This document shows, in pieces, positions 1 through 9,408 of a stretch of 25,099 nt of DNA. Origin of the DNA: Ochromonadaceae sp. CCMP2298 (Eukaryota > Sar > Synurophyceae > Ochromonadales > Ochromonadaceae); assembly GCA_026770595.1 (NCBI GenBank), contig MU633753.1:1-25099 (forward strand), written 5' to 3'. Under the pieces are notes generated by a model. The model worked only from the letters and a program-made list of their open reading frames with translations. It ran no database searches and was not told the origin of the DNA. The position numbers were made by a program, and so were the translations under genes. Within the stretch, counting starts at the first letter, position 1; each line of letters begins with the position of its first letter.

Positions 1-17
1 CCCCCACCCATACCCCT

Positions 18-1436
18 TCAGAACCAACCCCGCAAAAAAGCCCTGCCGACAGAGATACCCCTCTCGCTGATCAGAGCTTGCACACCCTCGGTCACCCCCA
101 GAGCCGCCAGAGCCGGACCCTCTCCATTTCCATAGCTTACGTTCAGCTCTCTCAGCTTTGGGCACCCGGCCAGCAGCACACGCACGGCCGCGTCGTTGCA
201 CACAGCCGAGCCCGTGAACATGAGCACCTCCAGCTCGGGGCAGTTGTCGGCAATGGCTCCAGCGCCCGATTCGGTGATCGGCACCTGCAGGGACAGGTTC
301 TTGAGCTTGGAGCAGCCCTTGAGCAGCACGTACGCCTCCCCCGTGGCCTCCCGCATGCCCCATAGCGCCAGCTGCTGGATCTGCGGGCAGTGGAGGGCGA
401 TCGCGGCCACGGTGGAGTCTGCTAGAAGCGCAGCACCTGCGAGGCAAAGCTTGCGCAGATTCAGGCGGCAGAGCTGCACCACGCTGCCCTCGTCCAGCTG
501 GAAGGCGTTGGCGATGCTGACTTCCTGCAGCTCGGGGCAGTGCTGAGCCAGCGCGCGCAGCCCAGCGGGCGGGAAATAGCCATCGCACTTGTACTCGAAG
601 CTCTTTAGGTGAGAGAGGCCGCGTGCGAGCGCGAGCATGCCCTGCGATACCTCGTCCGCGACCCATCCCTTAAGACAGCCATATGAATCGATGCGCAGGT
701 GCTCCAAGAGAGGGCACCCGGCTGCAATCGCCTCCAGCCCTTCGTTTCCAGCGTTGCAAAGCGTCGTCACTTGCAGTCTCCGCAGCTGGTTGTTGCTCCT
801 GCACAGCGCTGCCAACGCCGCATCGTCGTCTACGCTCTCGATGTTGAGATCGTGCAGCGTGTGCTTCGCCCCTCCAAACATCACAGCGGCGGAGGCGGCG
901 CTGTGCTGCTCGTAGTCGGTGCCTTTGAGGGTCAGTTTACGCAGCGTGCGAGAGAGAGCCGGCACGACGAGAAGGAAGAGCGCGTCCCCTTCTGGGTCCT
1001 CTTGGTCGTCCTCATCATTGCGGAAGCAGGTCTTGAACTCCTCCAGAGCAGGGCGAGCGCTAGCCATGCCCCTCAGCACCTCAGAGGGCATCCAGCGGCT
1101 CTCGCAGAACTTCAGCGACTGTCCCCGCAACTCCAAATGCTGCAGAAACAGCTCAGCTCTCTCGGGCACGTTAAAATATCCATCAACCCCTCCATGAACC
1201 TCTATGGCCTGGACCCTCACTCCTCTGCGGAAGATAAAATCAAGCCCTGCAGGGTCGCTCACTACCCCGTAGTGTTGCTGGGAGATGACGAACTGCTCAT
1301 CGCCAAGGATGTCCAGGAAGCACTGCCTGGCCGCCCTCTCCGTGAGGGCAGAGTCTAGGAGTGACAGATCGTTGAGGGATAGCCACTCCGATAGAAAATT
1401 GAACACCACCTCTCTCGGAAGAGCGAACAGCATCAT
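18..1436 (-). CDS. F-box-like / leucine-rich-repeat protein
   Basis: Intronless 472-aa gene opening with two consecutive ATG codons (1436 and 1433) and ending in TGA at 18-20. Residues about 4-45 (LPREVVFNFLSEWLSLNDLS and the following helix) look like a degenerate F-box or related helical cap. From about residue 160 to 450 there are repeated units of the form CP.L..L.I/L......, for example around CPLLEHLRI, CPELQEVSI, CSKLKNLSL and CPKLRELNV. This is the cysteine-containing LRR type found in FBXL/AMN1-like proteins. By family analogy the LRR would bind a substrate and the N-terminus might contact Skp1, giving an SCF ubiquitin-ligase adaptor. The F-box is weak, so a plain LRR protein is the alternative. 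Such LRR proteins are often expanded in protists. It is transcribed in the same direction as IFT56, with a 644-bp gap before it. The LRR call is firm; the F-box call is tentative. Confidence 0.8.
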   Translation of the reverse strand: MMLFALPREVVFNFLSEWLSLNDLSLLDSALTERAARQCFLDILGDEQFVISQQHYGVVSDPAGLDFIFRRGVRVQAIEVHGGVDGYFNVPERAELFLQHLELRGQSLKFCESRWMPSEVLRGMASARPALEEFKTCFRNDEDDQEDPEGDALFLLVVPALSRTLRKLTLKGTDYEQHSAASAAVMFGGAKHTLHDLNIESVDDDAALAALCRSNNQLRRLQVTTLCNAGNEGLEAIAAGCPLLEHLRIDSYGCLKGWVADEVSQGMLALARGLSHLKSFEYKCDGYFPPAGLRALAQHCPELQEVSIANAFQLDEGSVVQLCRLNLRKLCLAGAALLADSTVAAIALHCPQIQQLALWGMREATGEAYVLLKGCSKLKNLSLQVPITESGAGAIADNCPELEVLMFTGSAVCNDAAVRVLLAGCPKLRELNVSYGNGEGPALAALGVTEGVQALISERGISVGRAFLRGWF

Positions 1437-2080
1437 GTCTTGGTGGTTGCTGGGGATGGTTGGAAGGATTGTGTGCTAGGCTCTTCGGTACGCGAGGGCT
1501 GGCGACTGTGTGTGGTGCTGACTGAAATGGGCTGTGCAGCAGACGGTCTCACAGACGTTCCGGTGTCTCGCAGACTGCCGAAGAGGAGACTTCGATGTGA
1601 GCAAACTGACGGAGGAAGCCCTGGAAGCACACAGAGAGAACAGAACAAGAACCGAACGAGGATTGTTCGGACAACCCAAGCCGGCGAGAGTCAGAGCTGC
1701 CGTTTTTGAGAGGCAGATTCCCTTGGCGCCCCAGTCTTCGGCTTCGCTGACAACGCTAGAATCCGAAGGATAGTGCTGAGTCTGAGAGTGCTGTGAGGAA
1801 CGACAATGACCTTACAGACACATCCCTCCTGGAGAATGCACAAGGAAGAGCCAGGAGATTTTTTTGTTTCAGCATTTGGTGATTTTAGGCGAGTGTAGCC
1901 TGCCAATAACGACAATCTTTTACAAATCCATCTGCGTTCCCAGGTTCCCCTGGAACACTGGAGGGGAGGGTAAACTTTGCACTATAAGTCAGTGCCTAGT
2001 CAATGACTCTCATGACCAGCTGTTTAGCTGCCTTCGAATCCTCTGTTTAAAAATATTACCCCTCGTATTTGCAGTGTGAT
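1437..2080. other. 644-bp spacer: LRR gene promoter and IFT56 3' region
   Basis: This lies between the start of the LRR gene (minus) and the stop of IFT56 (minus), so it should hold the IFT56 3' UTR and the LRR gene promoter. The short open frames on both strands within it have no recognisable protein character. The right half (about 1850-2080) is AT-richer with T-runs. A B-box-like TTCGAATCC at 2034-2042 has no matching A box or cloverleaf, so it is not called as a tRNA. No other feature was seen. Confidence 0.5.
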
Positions 2081-3861
2081 TTACGTGATCTTCACATTGT
2101 TCTCCTTGCACCACTTCTTGATAATGCGCACGATGTACTCCACCTGCGGGTTGGAGGTGTTGCGGATCATGGAAAGCACGTCCTGCAGGTCGTCCCGGGA
2201 GGCTTTGCCTGCAATCATGAGCTGGAAGACGCCCACGCATGCTCCTCGCTTGCCCTCCCAGTATTCGGGGTCAGGGTCCAGTCTCTCTAATACGTCAAAG
2301 GCCTTAGCTGCGAACAGGAAGTGGCCCATCTGTGAGGAGAAAGATTTAGAGATGAATTAGGGCACACCATGGGCCGAATTGAGTAACAAATAACGCTTAC
2401 CCTGTAGCAGTCGTTGGCGATCAGCTGCAGCAGGTTGAAAGACTCGCTGCTGGACGTCATCTTGAGGTACAGCTCCCAAGCACTGCGGGGGTTCCCGTTC
2501 ATCACGTAGCACCGCGCAAGCCAGCTGATGTAGACGTACTCAGCCTTGTATGTCTCATTGTGGATCAGCAGCAGAGCCTCCTCGGAAGCTTTGTAGTTAC
2601 GCGTGGCAGCTAGTGCGATGCCGTGGTTGTAGTTGAAGTCGTCATCGTTGTACATATAGGCCTTCACCGAGTTCAGGTAGATGTTCACGTCCTCAAACTG
2701 GCGCAGCAAAAAGTAGCACGAGGCCATGCACTGCCGGCCGGGGATCGTGTCGCACTCGTGGGCAGACGTGCCGACCAGCTGGAAGCACTGCTGGGCCATC
2801 TTCAAGTGCTCGCGGTTGCCGGTCGACTGGCCCAGCGTGGCATGCACGACACCCTTGATAATGTACTCCTGTGGTGTCGCTGGGTCTAAGTCGCTCACCA
2901 GATCGAACGCCTCGTTAATATTGCCGTGCCTGAGATAGTATATGATCTGGGGGACAGGTAATAGTTAGATAAAGACGGCATTGTGCATTTGCGTGGTCGC
3001 GCTTACCAGATTGAGACGAGCCTCGGGGATGCTGTCCACCAGGCCTGGCAGGACCTGCAGAGCCTGGTCGCCGTTTGAAAAGACGACCATGTTGTGCCTG
3101 ATTAGTTCGTTGCCTTGGATGTTGATGCCCTTATCGGAGAGAAACTTCAGCTCCGCCTCGGCGGCTTTGCCGTTGTAGAGTCGGAAGTGGTTGCACGCCT
3201 TGATATTGACGCCGATTGGACTCTCCGGATGGGACTGCAGATAGACAGCGAGGATCTCCAGAGACACGTCGTAGTAGTCGAGCTTGTAGTAGCACATGGC
3301 CACGTACACGTTGAGGGCAAGGTCGTCTCTGTTCTCCAGAAGGAGGCGCTTGTAGATGTCCGTTGCCTCCTGGTGGTGGCTGCGCAGGTAATGCACAGCT
3401 GCGAGAGAGAGCTGATCTTCCTTTTTGTCTTGCAACTGACGGTGGTACTCCATCAACTTGGCCTCATCAGAAGTCCTGTGAGCAATGTTGAACAGCAGCC
3501 TCACTTTCAAAGGCAGATCCGGGCCCTTGAGGGCTTCCTTCTCAGCCTCCTCGTACAACTGCTGGAAAAAATAGCACGACGCAATGTACAAGTATATCTC
3601 GCGTCCGACCTCGTGCGCGTGCAGCAATTCCTTATAAGCGTCCTCTGCTCTCTTGAAGTTCCCCAGATGGAACGAGCAGTAGCCAATCCACATCAAGAGG
3701 TCTTTCGTATCTCCATCCTGGCATTTCAAGCGAAATTCAAGCAAGGCCAGGGCGCCCGTGTAGTCTCTATTCCCGATGAATTGGTCCAGAGAAGGCTGTC
3801 CTTTGGCCCCCTTGTTTTTGCTCGTCGCGGTGGACTTCTTCGCTTTCATACCTTTCATCAT
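2081..3861 (-). CDS. IFT56: Intraflagellar transport protein 56 (TTC26 / DYF-13)
   Basis: Three exons on the minus strand: 3861-3007, 2946-2401 and 2329-2081 (stop TAA). The introns are 2947-3006 (60 bp) and 2330-2400 (71 bp). Both have GTAAGC donors and CAG acceptors and both are phase 0. The product is 549 aa, against 554 in human. It matches the IFT56 family along its whole length. Landmarks are a lysine-rich N-terminus, [20 protein letters not shown] (about residues 55-75), [75 protein letters not shown] joined to [19 protein letters not shown], and [16 protein letters not shown] near the end. These form TPR-like helical repeats. In known systems IFT56 is a peripheral IFT-B subunit required for carrying motility-related cargo into cilia and flagella. 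It is divergently transcribed from the IQ-motif gene at 4392. Nothing is truncated or missing. Confidence 0.97.
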
Positions 3862-4391
3862 CTTGCCCAGAAATTAATCGCGAGCCGCGAAGGTTGACGA
3901 GACGATTTTGAAGCGGCGAACTTCGTGCTAGCCGCAGCGTCTGCGCGACTCTTCCTTCGCTGGAAAGTGAGTGCCTCGGTGGGTCTAGACTGTGCGGCTC
4001 AGCAAGGGCAGCACATCCAGTGCGCCAACGTCCCTCTCTTCAGCTCTTTGCTCACACCAAAAACGGGCGTTTTGAATCTGTGCATGGGAATTCTACGGGG
4101 AACTCAGTGGAGTGACTGGTTTTGCCCCAGTGGAATCTCAACCGTTTCTTGGCAGCCTTTCTGTTCTCACGATTGTGTTGAGTTCGTCGCTTGGATCGAA
4201 CACCAGCAGCAAGAAACAGGCTTCCTGGGCAGGCATTTCGTTGTATTGGGTGTGTGCCTCGCTGGGGACCTACTGTCGTATCCCGATCCACCAGGGAGAA
4301 GCTCGTGGGGAACAATCATGGGTGATCGCTTCAGTTCACTGCGCTCTGGATCTGTCTCAAAGCACAGCAGCATGACGAGGCGTTAGTTGCG
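3862..4391. promoter_or_regulatory. Divergent promoter region, IFT56 / IQ-motif gene
   Basis: This is a 530-bp head-to-head gap between the ATG of IFT56 (3861, minus) and the ATG of the IQ-motif gene (4392, plus). Both promoters and 5' UTRs must lie here unless one gene has a distant leader exon. I searched by eye for an RFX X-box (GTTGCC-like inverted repeat) and found none convincing, and there is no clear TATA box. A possible 5'-UTR splice donor, AAAGTGAGTGCC, lies near 3964-3975. A 22-codon upstream ORF on the plus strand runs 4318-4386. A frame open without an ATG at its left end covers 3925-4386 but shows no protein features. Confidence 0.55.
4318..4386 (+). other. Upstream ORF in the IQ-motif gene leader
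   Basis: ATG at 4318 opens 22 codons ending in TAG at 4384-4386, five bases before the main ATG at 4392. A second in-frame ATG at 4372 gives a four-residue reading. If the transcript includes this segment, the uORF would have to be bypassed or translation reinitiated. If transcription starts after 4372 it is irrelevant. The peptide resembles nothing known. Confidence 0.3.
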
Positions 4392-7300
4392 ATGAGCTCC
4401 AAGCCGCCTTTGAAAGGGAGTGGTAAAGGAAGTGGTGAGCCCGCCAGTAGTAAAAAGGCGCCGGGCCCCGACGCTGCTCCTAAAGGCAGCAAGAAGAAGG
4501 GTAGCAAAAAGGGGCCAGCCTCTGAACTCAGCGAGAAAGCAGTGCCGCAGTCTGCTGCAGCGCCTTCCCCGAAAGTTGCAAAAGCAAGCCCAGAGAAGCC
4601 TTCAGACCTGGAGAAAGTTGATGGTGATGGCGAGGAAGAACAGCTTTCCATAGGGAAGAAGCTGTCCAAATATCTCTGCTGCCTTTTCTGCCTTCCTAAA
4701 CGGAGCCGAAAACTCAAGCGCAAGCTGCAGCAGTCGGAGGCCAAGCCTGAAGAAAAGGAGCTGCCCGTTGAGTATGACGAGGCTGCCGAGTTGTTGCGCA
4801 GGCGAGAGCGCGCAGCTACTAAGATCCAAGCAGTGGGGCGGGCCGCGCTGGCCCGTTACTTGGTGGCGGAGGCATGGAAGGGTGCGTTGAGCGAGGCCAA
4901 CACGCACTGGCGGGAGCAGATCCGCGTACGGAACGAAGAGCAGGGCAGAAAAGACATGGCCACTGATGTGCGAAGAGCGGTAAGTGCCAGTGTTGACCCC
5001 TATGACTAGTACATGCAAACCCAGCTGATTGATGTCCCCTGCCCCCCCTCCTCCCCCTCCTCCCCCATTCCAGTTCGCGGAGCAGTACGTGTTCGATATT
5101 TTTGACACGTCGATGTGCTTCCTCTCGCAAACCTCGGAAGCCAGCACAGTCATCCAAAAGTAAATATTACCACTGTCAAGCTGTACCTCCGCCTCTTCAT
5201 TAGTCTAACTACCTTCCTCTCGCACTCCGCCCTAAAACCCCTACTGTAGGTTGTGGCGAGGGTTCAAGGAACGCAGCGCAAGATGGCGGCCCCCAAAGCT
5301 CAAGAAGAAGATGACATTCCCGCCCCCCGCAGTGCCCAAGAAAAGCCGGTTCAGTGCGGCGACTTTGCGGCGCGTGTGGTCCCGCCGTCACTTCGAGCCC
5401 GAGAATGGGAAGTGGCTGCACACCACAGACTTCGGGCATCTGGTCTACGACATGTGGGAGCACGTGCACAACCCGCCCGTCGGCAATCTGCAGGGACTGA
5501 GAACCAATAAGGTACGCCTCCAGAAACACATTCTAGGTGTTTACATGCTGAATTTTCCTAATTTTACTAACTCGCCCTTTTTCCCCTCTTTTTCCTCTTT
5601 TTCCGTTTTAGGTGAGAGCCTTTGCGAGGTCTGAGAAGGAGCGCCAGGCACTGGTGGGGGACCGGCACGCGTGGGTGGGCCTGCCCATCGGCATCTCCTC
5701 AGAGCATGAGAACGAGATGGCTCGGAGGCAGGCTGAGCCTGAGAACGTGGCGCGGCTCAGGTCCCAGAGCCCCTACTCCTCCAGGGTTGTAAACTTGGAC
5801 GCTCCAGAACAAAAGCTTGGCACAAAGTCGAGCAGGAGCAGGAAGTGGACGGGGGAGGGTGCTGGGGGCATGTCGGATGTTGGTGCTGTGGGGAGACCGC
5901 CTGTGCCCGCCCAGCAGAAGCTCATGGGGGTAAAGGAGGAGCGCAGCTTTATGCAGGAGATGGAGCACTTCGGCTACAATCCCGCTGTGATGGACCCCGT
6001 GGTGGCGAGGGGCATCCCCCCACTGGGCGCGCTGAGCTACGACCTGCAGACAGGCCGGCGCATCGTGCACAAGGGGCGCAACCTATGGATCGGTGTGCAC
6101 GGCACGTTCCAGGTGCAGTACGACCTGCCGGAAGCTATGCAAGAGGAGGAGTCGCGCGTAGGCTCCATTGAATCTGACAGCTTCGGCCACCCGCCCCACC
6201 TGCACTCGTTCCTAGACGGCACTGTGAAGTACAGCAACAGCTCTCTGCAGAAAGACTCGCAATTTCTACGCGACCACAAGTCTGTCTTCCTGGACAACTT
6301 CCTGCACCACAACTTGTCCGACTACAGCGGCCTGCACAACTCCACGGAGCTAGAGAACCACACTGTACAGGACCATTCGCAGGAGAACCACTGGGAGAAC
6401 AATTCGCTGTCGCACAGCCTCGACGACGAGACCGAGTTCAACTTTCTGCTCTCCCAGCAAGCCTTGCCCCAGGCGAGGCGGGGGTTCAAGGAGAGCATAG
6501 CTGCAGGCGCAGCAGCCTCCTTGTCTCGCACGATCACAGAGGGGCGCATGTACCCCTCACCGGGCATTGGCATGCAGAGCAGTAAGCTGGTGCAATTCAC
6601 CAAGGAGGGGCATCCCATTCGAGGGGCGAGGAAACCCACCGCGCTGTCCAGTACCTTCTCCATGTCCATAGAGGCGTTCAAAGGTCGCCCGGGGAGTAAT
6701 CTTGGCACTAGCCGAGGCTTGGGCTGGGGCGAAAGAGGCTCACTGACCAGCGACTGGAAAAGTACAGCATGGGGCAGACTGAAGGGCAAGGTTGCGGGCG
6801 CCGCAATCGCCGCTGCTTCCGACCCCATGATCCAGAGTGCGCTTTACAGTGCCGCGTCTGGTAGCGTCTTTTCCTCCCAGCTGGAGGAGGACGCAGGCGT
6901 GGACAGCCTCGCCGAAGACTACAACAGCGATGAGGAGATGTGGCGCAGTCGCTCCACGTACATACCGAAGAAAGAGGTAGTGGCCAAGGTAGTGGTGTGG
7001 CCCAAGGCCTCAAGGCAGCACTACCAGCTCAAATACACGTGGATCCCGCAGCCCCTCGTGCACAACGCCGTCAACGACCTGTTCTACGAGAAGACCGTGA
7101 GAGACTACAGGCTGCAGTCGAGGGTTAACAACAACTCAGACTTTAGGAAGGATGTAAACCAGGACAGTGAAAGGTACCAGAAGAAGCTCGAGATGTCCTC
7201 AATGCTGTCCATCGTCAGCCCAGAGGTGGATGACACAGGGTCGGTGAGGAGATTTATGGACGCTGGGTCGGTGGCGAAGTCAGTGGACAGTCCCTCTGCC

Positions 7301-8425
7301 CAATCTGTCCGATCCGACCACTCCCACGCCTCGTCCGTGGATTCCTCCAAGTACTACACGCACTTTAAAGAACAGTCAATGCCGGGGGGGAGTCCCCCCT
7401 TTGCGCGTCTTGATGAGGCTGGGGCTAGGGCTGGGGCTGGGGCTGGGGCTGGGGCTGAGGCTGAGGCGCAGCTGGATAATTCGAGTCTAATCTCAGCTGC
7501 CAATCAGGAGGAGACCCCATCCAGTGCGGTTAGCCCCAGCCTCCTGCGCGGACTGACCTTCGCCCTGCGCGGGCTGAAGGGAGGATCCACTACATCCGCG
7601 GTGTATGACGTCTCGCCCGCGCGTTCCGTCTCTAGCCACAGCTTGGCCTCTCCATCCCTCCGCCCGCAGCCCCTAAGCCCCGGCACTCAGTCTCCCCTGA
7701 CCATCCACACGGAGCGCGTGCAGGAACGCGTGCCCCTGAGCCCCGACTCCAGTCCCCTGGCACTCTCCCCCTTCTCTCCCAGCCCCACTCAGGGCTCACA
7801 GTTTTCCTTCGACTTCCCAGAGGAACAGTCCAAGGGACCTCCAGAGCAGTCCAAAGGGGAACAGTCCAAAGACCCTCTGGGCGCTACTGCTACCAGCTCG
7901 TTCTACAGTGTGCGCTCGACCAGCAAGAGTGGCGCCAAACCCCCCCAACCAAAGGACGAGTTCTCAGCCTCCTTCTCTGCCTCCGCAAGGACGCTAGCGC
8001 ACAAGGAGGTGCTGATTGATGCACAGCTGGGGGGCGAGGAAAAGATCCGCTCCAACCACTTCTTGAGCAAGAGCCAGCGCATGATGCATCAGTCTTCTGG
8101 CTCTGGAAGGCATGTGGTCATCCGCGCTCCCCCCAAGAGCCCCCCCAAAGACCGCCCCCCTACAGGTCCCCCCAAAGTGGCGCTAGTTCCCAAGTTTAAA
8201 TTCAAGCCAGCGCCCCCAACTGATGACCTTGCTTCTCTGAAGATTTCCGCGGCAGCGTTGAAGCAGAGCAGCATGAGCAGCAGGCCGCCGCCGCCGCAGT
8301 TTCCCCCTCCCAACGTGTCAGTGAAGCCAGTGTCGAAGGTGAAGTCGGTTCGAATCGCAGACCCTCGTCCTGGGAGTAGCGAGTTGAAGCGGGCAGACTC
8401 TATGCACGAGTGGGACTTCCACTAG
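4392..8425 (+). CDS. Uncharacterised IQ-motif (calmodulin-binding) protein, largely disordered
   Basis: Four exons: 4392-4979, 5074-5159, 5250-5511 and 5612-8425. Introns are 93, 90 and 100 bp, all GT-AG (donors GTAAGT, GTAAAT, GTACGC), in phases 0, 2 and 0. The product is 1249 aa. Residues 1-90 are Lys/Ser/Pro-rich and low-complexity. Residues 94-100 hold a cysteine cluster (YLCCLFC) followed by a strongly basic stretch, as in S-acylated membrane anchors. IQ motif 1 is at about 141-156 (AATKIQAVGRAALAR). IQ motif 2 is at about 219-234 (ASTVIQKLWRGFKER) and is assembled across the phase-2 intron, which supports the splice model. The rest has a few ordered-looking stretches (about 235-300, 425-480 and around KAVVVWPKA-type sequence near 770). 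These sit among His/Asn-rich, Ala-Gly repeat, EQSK repeat and proline-rich disordered regions. I do not recognise the family. Calmodulin or myosin-light-chain-type binding is inferred from the IQ motifs only. The shared promoter with IFT56 hints at a ciliary role. Confidence 0.85.
7415..7468 (+). repeat. Hexanucleotide GGGGCT tandem repeat in coding sequence
   Basis: Nine consecutive hexamers lie in frame in exon 4 of the IQ-motif gene: GAGGCT, GGGGCT, AGGGCT, four GGGGCT, GAGGCT, GAGGCG. They encode alternating Gly-Ala and Glu-Ala dipeptides with one Arg-Ala. The successive G-runs separated by two-base loops on the coding strand fit the G-quadruplex pattern. Confidence 0.9.
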
Positions 8426-8571
8426 CTATCCCGGTGTCGGGCAACGCCAAAGAGAGTCCAATCAGAGGCCAGTAGAGGCCACTCTAGAGGGTAGAGGGTC
8501 GAATACATATACTTCGTGAATTTGTGTTAATTGTACATACAAGCATATTACTTGTGATTATTTAAAGCTTA
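8426..8571. other. Convergent 3' spacer with a direct repeat
   Basis: A 146-bp tail-to-tail gap between the IQ-motif gene and the BART-domain gene, AT-rich toward the right. It must hold both 3' ends. An 18-nt direct repeat (AAGC-A/T-TATTACTTGTGAT, one mismatch) occupies 8541-8558 and 8565-8582. The second copy contains the stop and final codons of the BART gene. TTGTACAT near 8530-8538 is close to self-complementary. No canonical AATAAA is obvious on either strand. Confidence 0.5.
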
Positions 8572-9060
8572 TTACTTGTGATCAGCGCTGCTGGCATTGC
8601 TCTGCGCGGACTCTCTCATCATCGTCATAAAGACATCGAAGTCTGTAACAGCGACCAGTATCAGGGCGAACACCGACTCGCTGGTCTCCTCGCCCGCGTC
8701 TGTCTTGGACTTCAGTGCGAAGTAGAAGTCATGGATGCTGCTGTTAAGAGAGAGGATGTAGTCCTCCATCTTGGACTCGAAGACATCTTTGTACTCATTG
8801 AAGACTTTCGTATATTCCAGTTTGTACTCCTCTGACGATAAGTCCACCACTGACGACCTCTCGTTAATGAAAGACTCAAAGAAGGAGGCCAGTTCTTCAT
8901 TGCAGTAGAAGTACATCTGCACCTTCTCCAGCAACTCGTCGGGGGAGAGCTTGGAGCTTGTCGCTGTGTCTTTGGCGTCTGCTGTATCCTTCGAGTCGTC
9001 GTCGACCTTCCCCTCTCCAGCTTTGGACTCGGCGCGGTCGTCCTCGCCCTTCGCGCTCAT
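8572..9060 (-). CDS. ARL2BP: BART-domain protein, ARL2BP-like
   Basis: Single-exon gene of 162 aa, close to human ARL2BP at 163. I place the start at the ATG at 9060 (MSAKGEDD); upstream in frame there is only a GTG at 9087, not a normal eukaryotic start. Residues 1-38 are charged and disordered. Residues about 40-150 match the helical BART fold: FFESFINERSSVVD, then EYKLEYTKVFNEYKDVFE, then VFALILVAVTDFDVFMTMM. The spacing follows ARL2BP (a FM..Y.......F....EN.L.YT.IF.EY pattern and a TDF..F..M motif). In animals ARL2BP binds GTP-loaded ARL2/ARL3 and acts at centrosome, cilium and mitochondria. The BART domain is also found in CFAP36, another ciliary protein, so the exact orthologue is less certain than the domain. 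It is head-to-head with the acyltransferase gene (348-bp gap) and tail-to-tail with the IQ gene. Confidence 0.85.
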   Translation of the reverse strand: MSAKGEDDRAESKAGEGKVDDDSKDTADAKDTATSSKLSPDELLEKVQMYFYCNEELASFFESFINERSSVVDLSSEEYKLEYTKVFNEYKDVFESKMEDYILSLNSSIHDFYFALKSKTDAGEETSESVFALILVAVTDFDVFMTMMRESAQSNASSADHK

Positions 9061-9408
9061 CGTGAATGCAGAATATTGTGATGACACACGTTGAGCACCA
9101 ATAGCTTCACCTCTGATTCTGGAGGAAGCACCGCTAATGTAAACTAGAGCTGGATCGATCTATCAGCTGCGCTCGCTCAAACCAAATCCAGGAAAAGGGA
9201 AAAAGAGAATTTTGCTAAAGATTTGCGTCGATAATGCAATATTTGTCTGAAAGTAGCGTATAATAATGAGGTGAAATGACACCATTCTACACTCACTCGG
9301 ACTTGCACATAAACTCACTGCCCTAGGAACCTACCACAAGTCCGAGTGGACATCCAGAGAAGAATCTCTCATGTGAATGTTGCCGGCTGCTGTCCGCAGA
9401 CACGAACC
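9061..9408. promoter_or_regulatory. Divergent promoter region, ARL2BP-like / GUP1-like
   Basis: A 348-bp head-to-head gap. The centre (about 9190-9290) is AT-rich, while the flanks resemble 5' UTR. On the plus strand an ATG at 9371 is followed at once by TGA, and a near-cognate GTG at 9346 extends the acyltransferase frame, but the first in-frame ATG is 9409. A GTTGCC half-site at 9380-9385 lacks a convincing second half of an X-box. Nothing else was recognised. Confidence 0.5.

Noticed and set aside
699-1358. 219-codon open frame on the plus strand opposite the LRR gene
   Set aside because: Antisense to a clear LRR coding region, with composition that mirrors it and no domain character.
2025-2050. 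TTCGAATCC, another tRNA B-box-like sequence
   Set aside because: No A box at the right distance and no acceptor-stem pairing could be drawn.
3115-3897. 260-codon plus-strand frame opposite IFT56 exon 1
   Set aside because: Shadow of the conserved IFT56 exon; no recognisable features.
3925-4386. Long open frame in the divergent promoter before the IQ gene
   Set aside because: Opens with GTG rather than ATG, has no motif and ends just before a better-supported start; kept only as a note with the uORF.
8341-8370. GGTTCGAATCGC resembling a tRNA B box
   Set aside because: Lies inside the coding sequence of the IQ-motif gene, with no A box or cloverleaf around it.
9061-9087. N-terminal extension of the ARL2BP-like protein to position 9087
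   Set aside because: It would require a GTG start; the ATG at 9060 gives a length matching the family.
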